Positions 14,769 through 22,989 of a stretch of 34,319 nt of DNA are shown here, piece after piece. Source of the stretch: Indiicoccus explosivorum (GTDB lineage: Bacteria > Bacillota > Bacilli > Bacillales_A > Planococcaceae); the NCBI RefSeq assembly GCF_002167005.1, contig NZ_NHTN01000001.1:1-34319 (forward strand), read 5' to 3'. How positions within the stretch are numbered: the stretch's first letter is position 1; the number at the start of each line of letters is the position of its first letter. The notes below the pieces were generated by a model, which made no database searches, was not told the origin of the DNA, and saw only the letters and a list, made by a program, of their open reading frames with translations. Position numbers and translations under genes: made by a program.

Positions 14769-16065
14769 CTTTCGTCATGCCCCCTGTCTCTTGTTTTTCC
14801 TTAATTCCGCACCAGTCAGCCACCGTGCAGGCAATGATTTCCGCCGCCCGGAATACCCGTTCCAGCTCGATCGATTCGTTCGGAAAATGCGCGACTTCCG
14901 TCGTCCCCGGCCCGAACACAACAGTCGGTATGCCTCCTGTCACCGTCAGCATCCCGCCGTCGGTTCCCCAAGGCGAAGCTTCGATGGCCGGGGCGGTCCC
15001 CGTCACTTCCTGGAACTGCGACACGAGCGTTGCCATGAGCGGGTGATCCGGCTCGATCATCCCCGGCTGCCATCTCGCCCCGAACCATTCCAATTTCGCC
15101 GGATGCTCGTCGAACCACGGGTCCAAGGCAGCCAGCTCGCCGAGCCACTGTCTGAATTCCGCCTGGACTTCCTCTGCCGTTTCATCCGGCGCGATACCGA
15201 TCCGCCCTTCGATCGTCACGAGGTCTGCGACCGACGAGGGCCAGTCCCCGCCCTCGATTTTCCCGATATTGATCGGCACTGGAATCGGGATGTTTTTGAA
15301 CAGCGGATCCGTGATGCGCGCATTGCGTTTTTCCTCGAGCCGCTGCACGTGCTCCATTACAGCCATGCTTTTCTCGATCGCACTTACACCTTCATACCGC
15401 GTGCCGCCGTGCGCCGCCCGGCCGTGCACCTTGATTCTGAACCACATCGACCCTTGCTGCTTCGGGAAGATCTTCATATTCGTCGGCTCCGGAATGATCG
15501 CCGCATCCGCCTTATAACCGCGCAGTACAGCGGCGAGCGTGCCGGCTCCGCCGCTTTCTTCTTCAACGACGCTTTCGAAAATGACGTCCCCCTGCAAGCG
15601 GATGCCGCTCTCCTTCAGCGCTTTCACCGCGAGTAGGAGCGACACGTTCCCGCCTTTCATATCCGTCGAACCACGGCCATACAGCCGGCCGTCTTTTATG
15701 GTTCCGCTGAACGGATCTTCCGCCCATTGGCTCCGGTCTCCCGCCGGCACAACATCGACGTGGCCGTTCAGGATGATCGACCGGCCGCCGCCTTCACCCT
15801 TCCAGACCCCGACGACATTCGGGCTTCCGCTGAAGTCTTTCCGGTTCGAATAAAAATCAGGGTGCTGCATGAACGTTTCCCCGCCGGGTTCCCATTCATC
15901 GATTTCGAGACCCATCGACGCCAGCACTTCCGTGACGATTCCCTGCACAGCTTTCTCTTCTCCCTGCAGGCTCGGCGACTGGACGAGCCGCTGCAGCAGG
16001 TGCGTGCCGTATTCCCGGTTCGCATCAATCCATCCGCTGATCTGCTGTTTGATATCCTGTGACAC
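14746..16065 (-). CDS. yodQ: M20 family amidohydrolase/deacylase (ArgE/DapE, YodQ-like)
   Basis: About 439 residues. The two-zinc M20 site is complete: NGHVDVVPAGD, GRGSTDMKGG, VVEEESGG and VAHFPNE near the end. The family includes acetylornithine deacetylase and succinyl-diaminopimelate desuccinylase; the neighbours identify it with Bacillus YodQ. An ATG at 16080 overlaps the previous stop (ATGA), but GGAGGG lies within those codons, six bases before GTG 16065, so GTG is preferred; with the ATG it would have five more residues. Expected reaction here: removal of acetyl from 4-acetamidobutyrate to give 4-aminobutyrate for GabT (inference). Confidence 0.85.
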   Translation of the reverse strand: MSQDIKQQISGWIDANREYGTHLLQRLVQSPSLQGEEKAVQGIVTEVLASMGLEIDEWEPGGETFMQHPDFYSNRKDFSGSPNVVGVWKGEGGGRSIILNGHVDVVPAGDRSQWAEDPFSGTIKDGRLYGRGSTDMKGGNVSLLLAVKALKESGIRLQGDVIFESVVEEESGGAGTLAAVLRGYKADAAIIPEPTNMKIFPKQQGSMWFRIKVHGRAAHGGTRYEGVSAIEKSMAVMEHVQRLEEKRNARITDPLFKNIPIPVPINIGKIEGGDWPSSVADLVTIEGRIGIAPDETAEEVQAEFRQWLGELAALDPWFDEHPAKLEWFGARWQPGMIEPDHPLMATLVSQFQEVTGTAPAIEASPWGTDGGMLTVTGGIPTVVFGPGTTEVAHFPNESIELERVFRAAEIIACTVADWCGIKEKQETGGMTKDAADKVH

Positions 16066-16076
16066 GGTATCCCTCC

Positions 16077-16739
16077 TCATTCGACTGTCAAAAGTTCCTT
16101 CGCAACCCGAAGTCCGGCGCCAGTCCGCGCCCTCACATCCTCCGCGGTATAAGGTGCAGCCACTTCTTTAAGGACAAGCCCCTCCGGTGTCACTTCAATG
16201 ACGGCGAGTTCCGTGATGATCAGATCGACGCACGCCGACGCTGTCAGCGGCAGGCTGCACTGTTCCACGATCTTCGGGTCGCCGTCCTTGTTCGTGTGGC
16301 TCATGAGCACGATGACTTTCCGGGCCTTTTTCGCAAGCTCCATCGCGCCGCCGATGCCGGATACCCGTTTACCTGGGACGATCCAGTTCGCCAGATCTCC
16401 GGCGGCGCTCACTTCAAGTCCGCCGAGGACGGCGAGGTCGACGTACCCGCCGCGGATCATGCCGAACGCCATCGCGCTGTCGAAGTAGGAGGCGCCCGGA
16501 ACGACCGTGACGGGAAATCCGCCGGCGTTGCATAAATTAGGATTTTCCATCCCTTTCTCCGGCGCCTTCCCCATGCCGAGCACCCCGTTTTCCGCATGGA
16601 ACATCACCCCTTTTTCCGGCGGGATGAAATTGGCGACGAGCGACGGGATGCCGATGCCGAGATTGACGGTCATGCCGTCTTCGATTTCTTCAGCCGCCCG
16701 CCTTGCGAGCCGGTTCCGTTCTTCTACTCCCATGCCCAT
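16077..16739 (-). CDS. yodR: 3-oxoacid CoA-transferase subunit B (YodR-like)
   Basis: About 220 residues from ATG 16739. The catalytic glutamate lies in FHAENGVLGMG, the SENG-type motif of class I CoA-transferase beta subunits; VNLGIGIPSLV near the N-terminus and GGLEVSAAGDLANW are also typical. The frame is open further upstream, but family proteins begin at this position. Two candidate ATGs exist (16739 and 16733); AGGGAG upstream suits the first. It overlaps the end of subunit A by 16 bases, a sign of translational coupling. Works with subunit A to move CoA between acyl groups; likely acts on a 3-oxo-6-acetamidohexanoate-type acid (inference). Confidence 0.87.
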   Translation of the reverse strand: MGMGVEERNRLARRAAEEIEDGMTVNLGIGIPSLVANFIPPEKGVMFHAENGVLGMGKAPEKGMENPNLCNAGGFPVTVVPGASYFDSAMAFGMIRGGYVDLAVLGGLEVSAAGDLANWIVPGKRVSGIGGAMELAKKARKVIVLMSHTNKDGDPKIVEQCSLPLTASACVDLIITELAVIEVTPEGLVLKEVAAPYTAEDVRARTGAGLRVAKELLTVE

Positions 16740-17428
16740 CTCCAGTTCACTCCCTTGCTCGGAATGACCAGATCGACGAATACGCCGGGCGTGAAAATAC
16801 ATTCGGGGTCGAGCTCTCCCGCCGGCACGATCTCTTCCGCTTCCGCAATCGTATAAGCACCGGCCATCGCGACGAGCGGATTCGTGTTGCGGGCGCTCGT
16901 ATCGTAGATGAGATTGCCGAACGTATCGGCCTTTTTCGCGTAGACGATCGACACTTCCGCCCGCAGTGCCGGCTCGATCAAGTAGTCTTTTCCGCCGACC
17001 GTCACTTTCTCTTTGCCTTCCTCGACCATGCTGCCGATCCCGATGTCGGTCAGCACGCCGCCGAGTCCGACACCGCCGGCCCGGATCCGTTCCGCGAGTG
17101 TCCCTTGCGCTGCAAATTCAACATCCATTTTTCCGTCGATCATCAGCTGGCCTGCGACCGGATTCGACCCGATATGCGAAGCGATGAGTTTCTTCGCACG
17201 GCCGAGGCTGATCAGTTTGCCGATGCCGATCTGCGGAAAGCCGGAATCGTTGCCGATGAGCGTCAGGTCTTTCACCCCTTTTTCAATGATGCCGTCGATC
17301 AGCGACGGCGGGTTGCCGACACCGCCGAATCCGCCGAACATGACTGTGCTCCCGTCATGGAACTGCTTCATCGCCTGTTCGAGTGTTCCGGTCTTATCGA
17401 GCCGTGTTCTGGATTCTTTCACCTGCAT
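16724..17428 (-). CDS. yodS: 3-oxoacid CoA-transferase subunit A (YodS-like)
   Basis: 234 residues with the alpha-subunit signature GGFGGVGNPPSLIDGI (about 32-47) and the closing FTPGVFVDLVIP. Homologues are AtoD/ScoA and YodS. The ATG has GGGAGGT six bases before it. It starts inside the last codons of the transaminase gene (overlap 35 bases) and its end overlaps subunit B, so all five genes must be on one mRNA. Confidence 0.9.
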   Translation of the reverse strand: MQVKESRTRLDKTGTLEQAMKQFHDGSTVMFGGFGGVGNPPSLIDGIIEKGVKDLTLIGNDSGFPQIGIGKLISLGRAKKLIASHIGSNPVAGQLMIDGKMDVEFAAQGTLAERIRAGGVGLGGVLTDIGIGSMVEEGKEKVTVGGKDYLIEPALRAEVSIVYAKKADTFGNLIYDTSARNTNPLVAMAGAYTIAEAEEIVPAGELDPECIFTPGVFVDLVIPSKGVNWRWAWE

Positions 17429-18737
17429 ATGCGCACCTCCCTGAAAGTTCTTCTGTCAGCTGGCCGAGCGCCCTGCCGAACAGCGTGACGAGTTCATCCG
17501 CTTCCGCTTCGCTGATGGTGAGCGGCGGTGCGATGATGATGGCATCGCCGTCGCCTGCTGCGGCCCCCGATGCCGGATAGATGAGCAGGCCGTTGTCCCT
17601 TGCCAGATTCACCAGGCGGCGGGTGACGCCCAATTCCTTCGGAAACGGGATGTGCGTCTCCTGCTGTTCCACGAGTTCCACGCCGATCAGGAGCCCGCGT
17701 CCTCTCACTTCTCCAATGATGGGCTGATGGCCGCTGAGCTTCCTGAGTTTATTCAATAAATACTCGCCCATCTCTTCCGACCGGGCGACGAGCTCCCGTG
17801 CTTCCACGTAGTCGAGTACTGCGAGCGCGACAGCGGCGGATTGCGGATTGGCACTGTATGTGTGGCCGCTCATGACCGACTTCGTGCCGGCCAAGATCGG
17901 CTTCATCACCCGCTCGCTTGCAAGTGTCGCAGCGATCGGCGTGTAACCGGCGCCCATCCCCTTCCCGAGCGTGAGGATGTCGGGTTTCACCTTCCAATGA
18001 TCCATGCCGAACACTTTGCCGGTACGCCCGAGCCCCGTCATCACTTCATCGGCGATGAACAGGATATTATGCCGATCGCAGATTTCACGGATCCGCTCGT
18101 AGTAGCCGGGCGGCGGGATCAGCACCCCGCCGGCAGCACCTGTGATCGGTTCCGCGATGAACCCGGCGACATTTTCCGGGCCGCGGCGGCGGATAGCGAG
18201 TTCGAGTTCGTCGGCACCGGCGAGTCCTGCGGCCGGCGAGGAAATGCTCGGCAGATCATCCAGCAGCGGACTGAACCGCTTCCGCCTGTCGTGATGACCG
18301 GAAAGGGACAGCGCGCCGAGTGTGATGCCGTGATAACTCGACCAGCGGGACAGCACCTTGTTCTTCCGGTAATCCCCCTGTTCCTGGAAATGCTGGATGG
18401 CAATTTTGATCGCCGTCTCGTTGGCTTCCGAACCGCTGTTGACAAAAAATGACCAGTAATCTTCGTCGGCGCCGACCAGATCATTCAGCTTCTCCGCCAG
18501 CTGTTCCGCAGCTGCCGTCGTAAACTGCGACCGGTAGACGAAAGACAGCTTCTCCGCCTGCTCCCTCATCGCTTCGATGATTTCCGGCGCCGCGTGGCCG
18601 ATGAGAGCCGTCACCGCGCCAGAAGAGCCGTCCAAGTACCGCCGGCCTTCCGTGTCATAAATGTAGTTCCCATCCCCGCGGACCGCTTCCGGATACACTT
18701 CGTCCATCATCGGCCTGATCAACAGCGAACGCTTCAT
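17394..18737 (-). CDS. yodT: Class III aminotransferase (YodT-like)
   Basis: 447 residues, class III PLP aminotransferase distinct from the GabT in the same operon. Motifs: NSGSEANETAIK (100-111), SSYHGITLGALSLSG, EPITGAAGG, FIADEVMTGLGRTGK (D230) and LGKGMGAGY with the Schiff-base K259. Order transaminase-CoA transferase A-B-M20 deacylase equals yodT-S-R-Q of B. subtilis, where kamA (lysine 2,3-aminomutase) and yodP (acetyltransferase) follow. It would then transaminate N6-acetyl-beta-lysine to the 3-oxo acid (inference). It is the first gene; GGGAGG is eight bases from the ATG, and a promoter with an overlapping cre-like site lies upstream. Confidence 0.87.
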   Translation of the reverse strand: MKRSLLIRPMMDEVYPEAVRGDGNYIYDTEGRRYLDGSSGAVTALIGHAAPEIIEAMREQAEKLSFVYRSQFTTAAAEQLAEKLNDLVGADEDYWSFFVNSGSEANETAIKIAIQHFQEQGDYRKNKVLSRWSSYHGITLGALSLSGHHDRRKRFSPLLDDLPSISSPAAGLAGADELELAIRRRGPENVAGFIAEPITGAAGGVLIPPPGYYERIREICDRHNILFIADEVMTGLGRTGKVFGMDHWKVKPDILTLGKGMGAGYTPIAATLASERVMKPILAGTKSVMSGHTYSANPQSAAVALAVLDYVEARELVARSEEMGEYLLNKLRKLSGHQPIIGEVRGRGLLIGVELVEQQETHIPFPKELGVTRRLVNLARDNGLLIYPASGAAAGDGDAIIIAPPLTISEAEADELVTLFGRALGQLTEELSGRCAYAGERIQNTAR

Positions 18738-18758
18738 AATAACAACCTCCCGAGCCTG

Positions 18759-18772
18759 TGGAAGCGCTTACT
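18759..18772 (-). promoter_or_regulatory. cre-like (CcpA) site upstream of yodT
   Basis: TGGAAGCGCTTACT matches about 12 of 14 positions of the catabolite-response element consensus and has the palindromic core AAGCGCTT. It overlaps the expected transcription start of yodT, a position that gives repression. Suggests the operon is turned off by preferred sugars. Confidence 0.5.
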
Positions 18773-18773
18773 T

Positions 18774-18803
18774 TTTATGTGCTGTCCCCATCATAACGGT
18801 CAA
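18774..18803 (-). promoter_or_regulatory. Candidate sigma-A promoter of the yod/gabT operon
   Basis: Minus strand: TTGACC (18798-18803), 18-base spacer, CATAAA (18774-18779), which leaves about 30 bases of leader before the yodT start codon. Confidence 0.45.
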
Positions 18804-18988
18804 GTTTCCCTGCATCCATATGCCGCAGTCCAAGAAAATGAATGCGCTCTTTACTACAGGTTGTATAAAAAATAGCGAAAATTCTATTTATTAACCAGGA
18901 AATTTTGTACACTTATCGTATAGGAAGCCATGGGGCTGACATGAAAATGCGGCGGGAAAACCCCGGCACAGACAGGAGGGATCATCCG

Positions 18989-20545
18989 ATGAGCATTACG
19001 GTCCATGAAGCGATGGCTTTGCCGGTGATGGCAAAAACCAAACTTGCGGCCGGCGCAAAGGGACTTCATCGGCCGATCCGATGGGTGACGATCGTTGAAG
19101 TGATCGAGGATATCAGCCGGCTCCAGCAAGGTGAATTCCTTGTGACGACCGGCTACGGACTGGATACACACGAAGAGCGGTTTATCGCACTGATGGATCT
19201 GCAGAAATTGTCCGGCGTAGCCATCTACACCGGATTCTACTTGAAGAAGATCCCGGAGAGTTTCCTGGCAGCGGCGGACCGCAACAGCATTCCGCTCATC
19301 GAGATTCCCGCCGATATCAACTTCTCGAGCCTGACAGAAGGGATTCTCCAGGAAATTCTCAACCGGCAGATGGAGCTTATCGCCTCATCTCTCCGCATCC
19401 ATAAGGAATTGACGGGATTGGTGCTGAAAGGCCAGGGGGAGGAAACCATCACGGAAACGCTCGCCGGTCTGATCGGCGCCTCTGTTTTCCGGCTGAATGA
19501 ATCCGGGGATGCGATTCAATCCGCCGACATCAATGGCTTGGATGATGGATTTTCACAGCTGCAGCCACTTTTCGAAATGTGCCGCCGGAAAGCCGCCCCT
19601 TCCACCCATCATCAGGACCGCTTGATGGCTGCCGCCTTCCCGATCATGGCGGACAACGTTTTTTATGGCGCTATTCTGGCCATCAAACCCGAGGCGGACT
19701 GGAAAGCGATTGACCGGTCCGTCCTCGAACACGCTGCTACTGTGTATGCGATCGAACAGCTGAAAACGAACGCCATCGAACAGACACAGGTCACACTGCG
19801 CGGGGAATTCCTGGAGGAAATCCTGCAAAAGAACTTTAAAAACCGGGCGCTTGCTCTCGTACATGGCCGGAAACTGGGATTCGATTTATCGCTTCCGCAT
19901 ACCGTCATCCACCTGAAACCGGCCGATGCCGGCCAGGTCGCTGGATTGAATACCTTCACCAGCCGCCAGCTGACCGAAAGAAACATTCATTTCATTTCAA
20001 AAGAAAGGCTCGACGGCATCACCGTCCTCATTCAATCAGACGCTGATAGCTGCCGTGTACTTGCGGAAGAACTGATCACCGGATGGGACGGAGAACTGAT
20101 AATTGGAATCGGCCGGACCACGGACGATGTCGGACAACTGAGCAGCAGCGCCGCAGAAGCGAAACAGGCAGCGGATCTTCATCTTTTGCCGCTGCAGCCC
20201 GGTCCGGTCGTCCATTACGATGACCTGGGCACATACCGGCTGCTCCTGGAAGTGCGGGAAGCAGGAGGAAGTCTGCGGACGTTCTATGAAGAAGCACTGG
20301 ACGACCTCCTCCCGACAAGCGCCTCAGGTATTGATTTTATTGAGACGCTGAATGCTTTCTTCAAGCATCACGGTTCTGTCCAGGCGGCGGCGGAAGAATT
20401 GTTCATCCATCGCCATACACTGAAATACCGGCTCGACCAGGCGGAAAAGCGGAGCGGGTGCAGACTCGATTCCGCAGACGACCGCCTCCGGCTGCAGCTC
20501 GCAATTGCTGCATGGCGCCTCGATCATCACTTGGAACGGCAATGA
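18989..20545 (+). CDS. PucR-family transcriptional regulator
   Basis: 518 residues from ATG 18989, chosen because AGGAGGG lies nine bases before it; the frame is open from TTG 18905. Residues about 8-125 are the PucR N-terminal domain (PVMAKTKLAAG, RWVTIVEVIEDISRLQQGEFLVTTGYGL). The middle (about 130-430) is a variable sensor/GGDEF-like linker. The C-terminal helix-turn-helix (about 455-512: NAFFKHHGSVQAAAEELF, HRHTLKYRLDQ) matches PucR/CdaR regulators. These proteins usually activate neighbouring catabolic genes for purines, sugars acids or amino acids. It is divergent from the yod/gabT operon with 251 bases between, so it is its likely regulator, responding to a pathway intermediate (inference). 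Confidence 0.88.
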   Translation: MSITVHEAMALPVMAKTKLAAGAKGLHRPIRWVTIVEVIEDISRLQQGEFLVTTGYGLDTHEERFIALMDLQKLSGVAIYTGFYLKKIPESFLAAADRNSIPLIEIPADINFSSLTEGILQEILNRQMELIASSLRIHKELTGLVLKGQGEETITETLAGLIGASVFRLNESGDAIQSADINGLDDGFSQLQPLFEMCRRKAAPSTHHQDRLMAAAFPIMADNVFYGAILAIKPEADWKAIDRSVLEHAATVYAIEQLKTNAIEQTQVTLRGEFLEEILQKNFKNRALALVHGRKLGFDLSLPHTVIHLKPADAGQVAGLNTFTSRQLTERNIHFISKERLDGITVLIQSDADSCRVLAEELITGWDGELIIGIGRTTDDVGQLSSSAAEAKQAADLHLLPLQPGPVVHYDDLGTYRLLLEVREAGGSLRTFYEEALDDLLPTSASGIDFIETLNAFFKHHGSVQAAAEELFIHRHTLKYRLDQAEKRSGCRLDSADDRLRLQLAIAAWRLDHHLERQ

Positions 20546-20576
20546 ACCCGGCCTGCATCTCCTGCAGACCGGGTTC
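20544..20576. terminator. Hairpin between pucR-type and DinB-like genes
   Basis: Long stem (GAACCCGGCCTGCA with TGCAGACCGGGTTC, one mismatch) starting at the PucR stop codon. There is little U-tail on either side, so it may be a weak terminator or mRNA end protector for the two converging genes. Confidence 0.5.
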
Positions 20577-20584
20577 TCCATTGA

Positions 20585-21055
20585 TTACCACGTATCGCCG
20601 CCTTCCGGAGGCGGCCATGCCCCGATCATCCGGCGCAAATAGGCGACCTGTCCGGCATGGTAGCTGTTGTGCATGATGATCGTCATAAGCAAGCTCATTC
20701 GGGATCGGTCTTCAACCACGTTCTCCCCCAAATCCTTTTCCGCTTCCTGCTGAGCCTCCTGCAAACCTTGCAGGAAACGCTCCACGGTTTCCTTCCATAA
20801 CTTTTCTCCTGATGGTGCCTGTTCCGCCGGCCACGACTCCGAGGCGTGCTCCGGTGAAACCGGGATTTCTCCCCTTAATTCCGTCAGCATGTATTCCTGC
20901 CAATAGATCATATGGACAAGCTGTTCCCAAATGGAGTGCGGGGCGCCAGCCGGCTTTTTTCCCGCCGATTCCCAATCAAGGCCGTTGAACACAGTTCCCG
21001 TCTCCACATGAGCCGGCCTTCCATGCAGTGCGGTTTTCAAGATTTGCTTTTCCAT
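20585..21055 (-). CDS. DinB-family protein (putative metal-dependent thiol S-transferase fold)
   Basis: 156 residues, a four-helix DinB/YfiT-like protein. The metal-binding histidine triad is present: H48 (LVHMIYW), H129 and H133 (MHNSYHAGQVAYLRR). Members of this superfamily include bacillithiol S-transferases, but many have no known function; bacillithiol use would fit the Bacillota but is inference. Start codon preceded by GGAGG. Monocistronic; it is divergent from the PadR gene. Confidence 0.83.
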   Translation of the reverse strand: MEKQILKTALHGRPAHVETGTVFNGLDWESAGKKPAGAPHSIWEQLVHMIYWQEYMLTELRGEIPVSPEHASESWPAEQAPSGEKLWKETVERFLQGLQEAQQEAEKDLGENVVEDRSRMSLLMTIIMHNSYHAGQVAYLRRMIGAWPPPEGGDTW

Positions 21056-21104
21056 CCGATCCCTCCTCCATCTTAATTACTTCTCTAAAAAAACAGTATA
21101 TTCC

Positions 21105-21133
21105 TTTACATCGGTGAACGAAAGAGGTATTTT
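21105..21133 (+). promoter_or_regulatory. Candidate promoter of the padR gene
   Basis: TTTACA (21105-21110), 17-base spacer, TATTTT (21128-21133), in AT-rich DNA about 46 bases before the PadR start. Confidence 0.4.
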
Positions 21134-21143
21134 TATATCAAAT

Positions 21144-21155
21144 AGATATATATCT
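21144..21155. promoter_or_regulatory. Palindrome, possible PadR operator
   Basis: AGATATATATCT, a perfect 12-base palindrome just after the expected transcription start and 24 bases before the PadR start codon. PadR repressors commonly bind palindromes in their own promoter region. Confidence 0.4.
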
Positions 21156-21178
21156 TCAAGTTATAAGGAAGTGGAACC

Positions 21179-21721
21179 TTGGCAAAAGAAAATTACACAC
21201 AATACGCCTTGTTAGGATTACTTACGACTGACTGTCGGACCGGTTATGCCATTAAACGAATGATCGACAACAGCCTGAATCACTTCTGGAAAATCAGTTA
21301 CGGACAGATATACCCGATGCTCAAACTTCTCGTGGAAAAAGGCTATGCGACAGTCGAAGACTTGGCTCAAGACGGAAAACCTGACAAAAAGGAATACAGC
21401 ATCACGCCGAAAGGAGAGCAAGTACTGAAAGACTGGATTAAGCAGCCTATCAGTGACTTGCCTGTCGAAAAAAATGAAGTGCTGCTCAAATTGTTCTTCG
21501 GCCGTCATCAGGATACGGTGACGACGCTGCACCAGCTTGATGCATACAAGGAAAAACTCATCCAGCGCAGAGAAACCTATGAAAACATCAGGAGGATGAT
21601 CGAGACACAGTCCCATGACAAAAAAGACGCCCCCTTCTGGCTGCTGACACTCGACTATGGACTGCGTACCACCCAGGCTGCCATCGACTGGTGCACTGCC
21701 GCCAAAAAAACACTTTCATAG
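21179..21721 (+). CDS. PadR-family transcriptional regulator
   Basis: 180 residues. The N-terminal winged helix of PadR (YALLGLLTTDCRTGYAIKRMID, about 8-29; SYGQIYPMLKLLVEKGYAT, wing KKEYSITPKGEQVL) is followed by the helical dimerisation domain typical of the longer PadR subgroup. Start is TTG with AAGGAAG seven bases before it. It is followed after 18 bases by the DUF4188 gene and is probably co-transcribed. PadR proteins respond to phenolic or antimicrobial small molecules and usually repress themselves and the adjacent gene. Confidence 0.9.
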   Translation: MAKENYTQYALLGLLTTDCRTGYAIKRMIDNSLNHFWKISYGQIYPMLKLLVEKGYATVEDLAQDGKPDKKEYSITPKGEQVLKDWIKQPISDLPVEKNEVLLKLFFGRHQDTVTTLHQLDAYKEKLIQRRETYENIRRMIETQSHDKKDAPFWLLTLDYGLRTTQAAIDWCTAAKKTLS

Positions 21722-21739
21722 AAAAGAGGAGGAACTTCT

Positions 21740-22219
21740 GTGAGCGCAACCGTCCTGTCAGGCAGATTCACTGCAGACATACCTGATAAAGCTGTCGTTT
21801 TCATTATCGGCGCACGCATCAATAAATGGCGCGCCGTCCGCAAATGGCTCCCCGTCATTCTGGCGATGCCGCCCATGATCCGCGAATTGTATACGAACAA
21901 AGACCTCGGCTTCCTGTCGATGGAAAGTTTCTTCAACGTCCGGACCACCCTTATGGTACAGTACTGGACCTCTGAGGAAGACCTGATTGAATACGCGCGG
22001 GGCAAAACGCACCTTACAGCCTGGAAAGACTTCAACAAAAAAGCTCGTGGCAATGATGCGGTCGGCATCTACCACGAGACTTACATCATCCGCAATGGCC
22101 AGGCGGAAGCAGTGTACGTCAACATGCCGGAGTTCGGACTCGCCAAAGCGTTCGAGCGGAAGTCCATCACGCCATCGACCCACTCCGCCCGGCAACGCCT
22201 GAAGCAGCCAGTCCAGTGA
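21740..22219 (+). CDS. DUF4188 family protein (possible monooxygenase-type, dimeric alpha/beta barrel)
   Basis: 159 residues. SGRFTADIPDKAVVFIIGARINKWRA at the start (RFTADIPD, VFIIGARIN) and MVQYWTSEEDLIEYAR, HLTAWKDFNKK are hallmarks of DUF4188, whose fold resembles heme-degrading or antibiotic-biosynthesis monooxygenases. Start codon is GTG with AGAGGAGG in front. Pairing with a PadR regulator suggests it deals with a small toxic compound (inference). The last about 15 residues are polar and probably disordered. Confidence 0.82.
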   Translation: MSATVLSGRFTADIPDKAVVFIIGARINKWRAVRKWLPVILAMPPMIRELYTNKDLGFLSMESFFNVRTTLMVQYWTSEEDLIEYARGKTHLTAWKDFNKKARGNDAVGIYHETYIIRNGQAEAVYVNMPEFGLAKAFERKSITPSTHSARQRLKQPVQ

Positions 22220-22226
22220 ATTCCCG

Positions 22227-22260
22227 AAAGCCCTGCTTGCGGTGAGCGGGGCTTTGTTTC
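22227..22260 (+). terminator. Terminator of the padR-DUF4188 operon
   Basis: Stem AAAGCCCTGCT/AGCGGGGCTTT (22227-22237 with 22245-22255, one mismatch) followed by GTTTC. It lies seven bases after the DUF4188 stop. Confidence 0.68.
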
Positions 22261-22267
22261 TGCAGTC

Positions 22268-22966
22268 TCATCTTTCCCTCTTTAACCGCCTGGATTCCAG
22301 GTCCGCCAGCCGGATCGGCACCGGCAGCCGGCTTTGGGTGCCGATGAGGCGCATCACCAGTTCCGTCGCGGACTCCAGCGTGATCCAGTTGCCGGGCGAC
22401 ACGAACACCGGCTTCACACCCGGCACTGTCCGGAGCGCCCGGCCGCGGATTTCTCCTTCTATGAGGATTTCCGTGAAATCACCGGGTTTATTGCCAGGAG
22501 CAATAAAATCAGTGCCGCCGATTTTGTAATAAGTCTTCGCCACTCCGACCGTCGGCTTCCCGAGAAAGAACGACGCGTGCGATGCGATGCCGAGACGGCG
22601 CGGATGAAGGATGCCGTTACCGTCGAACAGGAACACATCCGGCACCGTTTCAAGCTGCTCAGCCGCTTCCAGGATGAGCGGCAGCTCCCGGAAAGCCAGA
22701 CAGCCGGGGATATACGGCACGTCCACTTCGCCGACGCACGATACTTGCTCCGCCACTTCACCTGTTTTTGCATCAAGGACCGCAATGCTGCAGACGCCGT
22801 ATTCGGTGCTTCCCTCCCGCCAATAGGCGACGTCCACACCGGCGCACAATTGAACCTCTATTGCTGGCATCTCGCGGGACAGCTCCAATCGCTTGGCCAG
22901 GCTCCGCTGGAATTCCGGGAACTGTTCGGCTTCCAGTTCCAACAGATGCATTTTGTTAATTTCCAT
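22268..22966 (-). CDS. nfi: Endonuclease V
   Basis: 232 residues. Deoxyinosine-specific endonuclease V cuts one base 3' to a deaminated adenine. The catalytic features are present: GVDVAYW (first metal-binding Asp), VPYIPGCLAFRELP with the YIPG wedge-like motif and conserved Glu, DGNGILHPRRLGIASH (second Asp), VGVAKTYY and VFVSPGNWI. Length and order match bacterial Nfi/YwqL. AAGGA precedes the ATG. It follows the small membrane protein gene by 23 bases and likely shares its promoter at 23544-23572. Confidence 0.93.
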   Translation of the reverse strand: MEINKMHLLELEAEQFPEFQRSLAKRLELSREMPAIEVQLCAGVDVAYWREGSTEYGVCSIAVLDAKTGEVAEQVSCVGEVDVPYIPGCLAFRELPLILEAAEQLETVPDVFLFDGNGILHPRRLGIASHASFFLGKPTVGVAKTYYKIGGTDFIAPGNKPGDFTEILIEGEIRGRALRTVPGVKPVFVSPGNWITLESATELVMRLIGTQSRLPVPIRLADLESRRLKRER

Positions 22967-22989
22967 AGCATTCCTTTCGCAACTAATAC

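Noticed and set aside
14596-15636. 346-codon plus-strand open frame
   Set aside because: Antisense of the GabT and M20 genes; Arg/His-rich product without any motif.
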